This document shows positions 60,200 to 64,000 of a DNA stretch of 64,000 bases, one piece after another. Origin of the DNA: Megasphaera coli (GTDB taxonomy: Bacteria > Bacillota > Negativicutes > Veillonellales > Megasphaeraceae); assembly GCF_900095855.1 (NCBI RefSeq), contig NZ_FMIY01000001.1:40088-104087 (forward strand), read 5' to 3'. Below the pieces are notes generated by a model that saw only the letters and a program-made list of their open reading frames with translations, was not told where the DNA came from and did not search any database. The first letter of the stretch is position 1; every line of letters starts with the position of its first letter. A program made the translations under genes and the position numbers.

Positions 60200-61417
60200 A
60201 TGAAAGAAAATACAATGCTTGTACGGGTATTGGCTATTACTATTGCCCTAACGGTTTCTCTCTCCCGTTTATCTATGGCGGTCGGAGAAATATGCAACGG
60301 TATTGCCTTGGCAATAGGGATATATTTATTTTACAAAATGAGAAAAACCGTCCATATCCCGAAGAAAACGAAGGGATATTTAAAAGCCTATACCGTCTTC
60401 GTATTATCTACCTTGCCGGCAACGCTTTTGACCGGCAACATAACCGTCGGCATGCACGAATTTCTGCAAATGTGGCTTTGGCGGTTTTGTCCGTTCTTGC
60501 TCATTTTGCTGTTTATCCGCAAACGGCATTACCTAATCAACATGTTGACACTATTTACGGCCGTCTTCGGCATCGACTGCTTTGTCACCTTAATCCAGGT
60601 CGTCTATCACTTGGGAAATAACGATCGCGGTTGGGGCTTGGGCGGCAGTCAGTTGGGCATTGCCGGGCTCATTTGCATGATGCTCCCTTTTGTTCTCGTC
60701 ATGCTCTACGAACCTTCTATAGAAAAACGGCTGAAATGTATCTCTCTGATTACGCTGTTTTGTATTATTATCGCCTTATTTTGTAACAAGAGCCGCGGCG
60801 CCTGGCTGACTTGCCTCATTACGCTCCCCCTTACGGCAGGCCATTATCTTATACGGCAAAAGAAAAAAATCGTTCTTTCTCTTTTGTTGCTCCTCGTCTT
60901 CGGCGGTATTATGATTTCACAGCCCGAATATAACGCACGCTTCCGCTCTATTACCAACACAACGACGGACCGTTCCAACAGCGACCGCATTTGGACTTGG
61001 GCCTCCAGCCTGGACATGTTCGAAGATAGGCCTCTTACGGGCGTAGGCCTGGGGCAGTTCAGGTTCCATTATGACAACGGATACAGATATGCGCAGGAAA
61101 CGCAGCACCTGAGCCATGCGCATAATAACTTCTTCCATCTTTTGGCGGAAACGGGAATTATCGGTTTTCTCGGCCTTCTCTATTGGCTTTCCTACTTTTT
61201 ATGCGCTTCATTAAAAGCCTACCATAAGAAAAAAAATCCTTATGATTTACTAATATTCACTACTGTTTTAAGCTATATCGTACTCTTCGGTCAGGTAGAA
61301 TACACTCTTGATATGTCGGCAAATATGCGTATTTTCTGGTTTCTCTTAGGTTGCCTTCTGCAATTGAAAGTAATTTCCCCGCCTTCACCGAGACCGATAA
61401 AAGTGCTGCAAACATAA
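60200..61417 (+). CDS. O-antigen ligase-like protein (WaaL/Wzy family)
   Basis: A 405-residue inner-membrane protein with about eleven helices. The Wzy_C region has NKSRGAWLT, GVGLGQFRFHY and the periplasmic loop HLSHAHNNFFHLLAETG, with the conserved Arg and His of O-antigen ligases. It likely joins polymerised O-antigen or a single sugar unit to the lipid A core; a Wzy polymerase role cannot be excluded. GGGAG precedes the ATG at 60200. It follows two core glycosyltransferases. Confidence 0.85.
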   Translation: MKENTMLVRVLAITIALTVSLSRLSMAVGEICNGIALAIGIYLFYKMRKTVHIPKKTKGYLKAYTVFVLSTLPATLLTGNITVGMHEFLQMWLWRFCPFLLILLFIRKRHYLINMLTLFTAVFGIDCFVTLIQVVYHLGNNDRGWGLGGSQLGIAGLICMMLPFVLVMLYEPSIEKRLKCISLITLFCIIIALFCNKSRGAWLTCLITLPLTAGHYLIRQKKKIVLSLLLLLVFGGIMISQPEYNARFRSITNTTTDRSNSDRIWTWASSLDMFEDRPLTGVGLGQFRFHYDNGYRYAQETQHLSHAHNNFFHLLAETGIIGFLGLLYWLSYFLCASLKAYHKKKNPYDLLIFTTVLSYIVLFGQVEYTLDMSANMRIFWFLLGCLLQLKVISPPSPRPIKVLQT

Positions 61418-61449
61418 CTTCATTTTTTAGTATAACGGGAGTGTACAAC

Positions 61450-63492
61450 GTGTTTACTCTATTTTTTCAATCTGTACAGCAGGATATAAAGTTATTCTTA
61501 TTTTTTCCGATTTTATGCGCTCTCTTTCGTGCCGTATTCATAAAAGTATATAGCCCGTATGACACGCTCCGCGGCAAAGGGAAAGTTATTTGGCATTGCT
61601 TCCGCTACGGCTTTTGGTGGGGTATGGACTTTAACGCCTATGTGTTTTTACTGCCCATGCTCTTACTGTCCGTGCCGACAGCTTTTTTCCCTTCCCTATA
61701 CGCTTGGGGGAATACCTTGCGCTTAGGCGCAGCCATGATATATGCTTTCATCTTATACGCCGCCTTTGTGGGCAAAATGATTTTTTACAATCACTTTCAC
61801 ACGACGTATAACCATATACTGCGCTTAGCCGAAAAGGCGGAAAAGCATAACCTCCTGGACATATTTTTCCATCAGGATCACGGTGTCTTAATTCTGCTGG
61901 CTCTCATTCCGTACATGGCAGGCTGCTTCTTCACAGTCTCCTTTTTTCTGAATCTACCCAGTCTTCCCTATCCGCCCTTTCTCTCCGGTCCAATTTATTA
62001 TCTCTTTAACACACTGCTTTTTCTTGTTCTTATTTTAGGTTTTTATTGGTTCCGCTACGGAGGTACGCTCAGTCATGATGACAAGCCCGAATGGGATACT
62101 ATCCCCAGCATCGTCAAAAAAGATACATTCTTCGCCAAGGCCACTGTCGATGATTTAGTTGCTCTGGAGCAGGTAAAAAAGCATAAACTCAATGAAGCCT
62201 ATACACATACGGACGAAGAAGATTTAAATTCGCTGAACGTACTGTTGCCCCCTAATTCACCACATTTGAAAAGTGGTGACAATCCGCTGTACTGTTTTAA
62301 AAAGATCGCTGCAGGCCCCAGAATAGCCAAACCGTCGCACATATTCCTTATTGTCGGAGAAAGTTACTTACAACAATTATTCGACCCGGCCTATGCGTGT
62401 CTCCACGTCGCCGACGGCGGTAAACGATGGCTGAATCATGACCACACCGCCTCCTTAAAAAACTCACTCTCTGCCGGTATTATTTCACGACCGTCTATTG
62501 TCAGTCTCATGTCGGGCATTTTTGACGCGGGCCTCGAATTAAATGAAAAGGAAGATTTTTGGAAAGGCACCGTCCCTACGTCACTGCCGCTGCAGCTGAA
62601 AAAGCTGGGCTATCGTTCCATTTATTGGTATGGCGGCAATGTTACGTACGGCAACTTCAACCAGTTTGCTCCGGCCTGCGGCTTTGACAAGGTCATGACT
62701 GCCACGGACTTCTGCGGGCCGTCAGCACCGAAAACATGGGTTGGTGTTTATGATAACATCTATCTGGAAAAGGCAACTCAGTTAATTAGAGAACAGTATA
62801 CGGAAACGCCGGAATTTCATATGATTTACACTACGTCCTACCATGGGCCGTTTAAAATGAATCTAAAAAAATACGGCTACGATCCGGAAGCCGTAATGGC
62901 CGAGGCACCGGATGACATAAAGAAAAATAAAAGTCTCCAACAGAATCTCGGTACTTTCGGGCTTTCCGATCGAGCTGTCGCCGACTTTATGGATAAGATG
63001 ATAAAAGAATGGCCGGACAGTTTATTTGTCGTAACGGCCGACCACGCTATTGCTATGACTCCCCTCGAAAACACCTCTTTAATGAAGCGGGAGTGTTCCA
63101 TTCGCGAACGCCATTGTCCGGTCTTCATGTTCCATCACAAGGACATCGACCAAAGCTTGTTTACGGGCAATACAATTGGCAGTCACATGAACATTATGCC
63201 AACTGTATTGGAACTCATTGCCCCTGAAGGTTTTATATATTATTCCTTATTTACTTCTCTTACCGAACCTATTGACCATGTCGTAAGCCCCTACCACTGG
63301 TTGCGGCCGGACGGCTACGGCACGTATGAAAGTGATATATATCAACCGTTGGGTCCCGATTATACAGAATCAGATATTCTGGAAGGATCTCGACCGTATA
63401 TGGATGAACAACAGGCGTGGAAAAACCTTAGCGGCTATATACTGCGCCACCCGGAGCTCTTGCAACCTTTTGACAAGCTATATTTAGAATAA
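61450..63492 (+). CDS. LtaS/EptA-superfamily sulfatase-fold membrane transferase
   Basis: A 680-residue protein with about five N-terminal membrane helices (residues about 1-215) and a C-terminal sulfatase-fold domain: FLIVGESYLQQLF (metal Glu), SRPSIVSLMSGIF, YTTSYHGPF and VVTADHAIAM with metal Asp-His. The family transfers phosphoglycerol or phosphoethanolamine to glycans or lipids. The usual catalytic Thr is not evident; Ser in SRPSIVS is the best candidate. GTG at 61450 was chosen for CGGGAG 8 bp upstream; an in-frame ATG at 61351 lies inside the ligase gene. Substrate unknown, probably an LPS or envelope glycan. Confidence 0.8.
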   Translation: MFTLFFQSVQQDIKLFLFFPILCALFRAVFIKVYSPYDTLRGKGKVIWHCFRYGFWWGMDFNAYVFLLPMLLLSVPTAFFPSLYAWGNTLRLGAAMIYAFILYAAFVGKMIFYNHFHTTYNHILRLAEKAEKHNLLDIFFHQDHGVLILLALIPYMAGCFFTVSFFLNLPSLPYPPFLSGPIYYLFNTLLFLVLILGFYWFRYGGTLSHDDKPEWDTIPSIVKKDTFFAKATVDDLVALEQVKKHKLNEAYTHTDEEDLNSLNVLLPPNSPHLKSGDNPLYCFKKIAAGPRIAKPSHIFLIVGESYLQQLFDPAYACLHVADGGKRWLNHDHTASLKNSLSAGIISRPSIVSLMSGIFDAGLELNEKEDFWKGTVPTSLPLQLKKLGYRSIYWYGGNVTYGNFNQFAPACGFDKVMTATDFCGPSAPKTWVGVYDNIYLEKATQLIREQYTETPEFHMIYTTSYHGPFKMNLKKYGYDPEAVMAEAPDDIKKNKSLQQNLGTFGLSDRAVADFMDKMIKEWPDSLFVVTADHAIAMTPLENTSLMKRECSIRERHCPVFMFHHKDIDQSLFTGNTIGSHMNIMPTVLELIAPEGFIYYSLFTSLTEPIDHVVSPYHWLRPDGYGTYESDIYQPLGPDYTESDILEGSRPYMDEQQAWKNLSGYILRHPELLQPFDKLYLE

Positions 63493-63517
63493 TTATAATC
63501 ACATCACTGTTACTGGC

Positions 63518-63540
63518 AGCCCCCTACTCGGGGGCTCTTT
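63518..63540. terminator. Hairpin after the transferase gene, possibly the IS200 end
   Basis: AGCCCCC/GGGGGCT (63518-63536) with TACTC loop, then CTTTCTTT. It terminates plus-strand transcription and may also be the subterminal hairpin recognised by the IS200-type transposase beside it. Confidence 0.75.
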
Positions 63541-63550
63541 CTTTGCCTAC

Positions 63551-64000
63551 TTATGTACTCTTCTTACCCGTAAACGGGTCTACATACTCTTTGAAATCCA
63601 ACGTGTCCTGTGCTATATCTTCCTGCAGTTGTTGTCGGATATAGGTTTTTATCGCACCTTCGTATTTTCCTACCGTGTCCACATAGTACCCCCGACACCA
63701 AAAATGTCTATTGCCATACTTATATTTTAAGTTTGCATGTTTATCAAATATCATTAAACTGCTCTTACTTTTTAGATATCCCATGAAACCGGATACACTT
63801 AGATGTGGTGGTATTGTCACCAGCATGTGGATATGATCCGGACAACATTCTGCTTCCAGTATTTCTACGTGCTTCCGGGTGCACAACTCCCGCAATATTT
63901 TTCCTATATCCACCTTTATGGTCCCATATATAGCTTGTCTTCTATATTTGGGCGCAAATACGATATGGTATTTGCATCTCCATTTACTGTGTGATAAGCT
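63551..64000 (-). CDS. tnpA: IS200/IS605-type transposase TnpA, 5' end cut by the window
   Basis: The minus-strand frame is open to the window edge; 149 residues are visible and only a few are missing. It has the Y1 HUH motif HIHM (in CCPDHIHMLVTI), KWRCKYHIVFAPKYRRQ at the N-terminus, and the catalytic Tyr probably in VGKYEGAIKTYIRQQ. TnpA excises and inserts single-stranded DNA at hairpin ends. No TnpB gene is seen within the window. Confidence 0.93.
   Translation of the reverse strand, partial: SLSHSKWRCKYHIVFAPKYRRQAIYGTIKVDIGKILRELCTRKHVEILEAECCPDHIHMLVTIPPHLSVSGFMGYLKSKSSLMIFDKHANLKYKYGNRHFWCRGYYVDTVGKYEGAIKTYIRQQLQEDIAQDTLDFKEYVDPFTGKKST

Larger units (their letters stand above)
63518..64000. 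mobile_element. IS200-type insertion sequence, partial
   Basis: TnpA plus the adjoining hairpin at 63518-63536 indicate an IS200-like element whose other end lies outside the window. The exact boundary is not determined. Confidence 0.75.

Overview
The window looks like chromosomal DNA from an anaerobic, outer-membrane-bearing Firmicute (Negativicutes, Megasphaera/Veillonella-like); this is inferred from gene content, not from a database match. Firmicute traits are a T-box leader on ileS, AddAB recombination nucleases, YhaO/YhaN proteins and a BirA box. Gram-negative envelope traits are LPS-type glycosyltransferases, an O-antigen-ligase-like protein and an EptA-like transferase. Anaerobic traits are the 2-iminoacetate synthase ThiH, an Fe-S serine dehydratase and a flavodiiron protein.

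Layout, 1-10 kb: the end of an NmrA-like reductase gene is joined to a compact osmoprotectant ABC importer. Then come ileS with its T-box, an alanine/glycine:cation symporter, a sirtuin, three tRNAs (Leu-GAG, Phe-GAA, Asp-GTC) and a shortened GltD-like flavoprotein. 10-20.6 kb: an EptA-like membrane transferase plus cupin, a promoter-to-terminator unit without a normal gene (12.69-13.20 kb), and a sigma-54 regulon. That regulon consists of an enhancer-binding activator and a BKACE/3-hydroxyacyl-CoA-dehydrogenase-like/AtoE operon with a -24/-12 promoter and upstream inverted repeats. A trpA remnant and a PanE-family reductase follow. 20.7-30 kb: an M48 protease with a NYN/LOTUS protein, a five-gene nickel/peptide-type ABC importer, an MFS transporter, and Dps divergent from an HxlR-type regulator.

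30-45 kb: a MocR-YhaO-YhaN operon, bioB under a BirA operator, a hexokinase resembling the eukaryotic family, a decayed insertion sequence, and an AT-rich NYN gene behind an attenuator-like leader. Three consecutive promoter/terminator units precede the thiSGHF thiazole operon; a ThiE/TenI-like gene and a small unknown protein follow. 45-58 kb: addB-addA-sdaAB-sdaAA in one direction, a flavodiiron protein with a 54-residue companion, and an envelope operon (DUF2157, GDYXXLXY-like, coiled-coil membrane protein). 58-64 kb: LPS glycosyltransferases, an O-antigen-ligase-like protein, an LtaS/EptA-superfamily sulfatase-fold protein, and an IS200-type transposase cut by the window edge.

The least explained parts are the 12.7-13.2 kb unit, the RNA cluster at 39.7-40.2 kb, and the substrate of the sigma-54-controlled BKACE pathway. 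No CRISPR array, rRNA or obvious prophage was seen.
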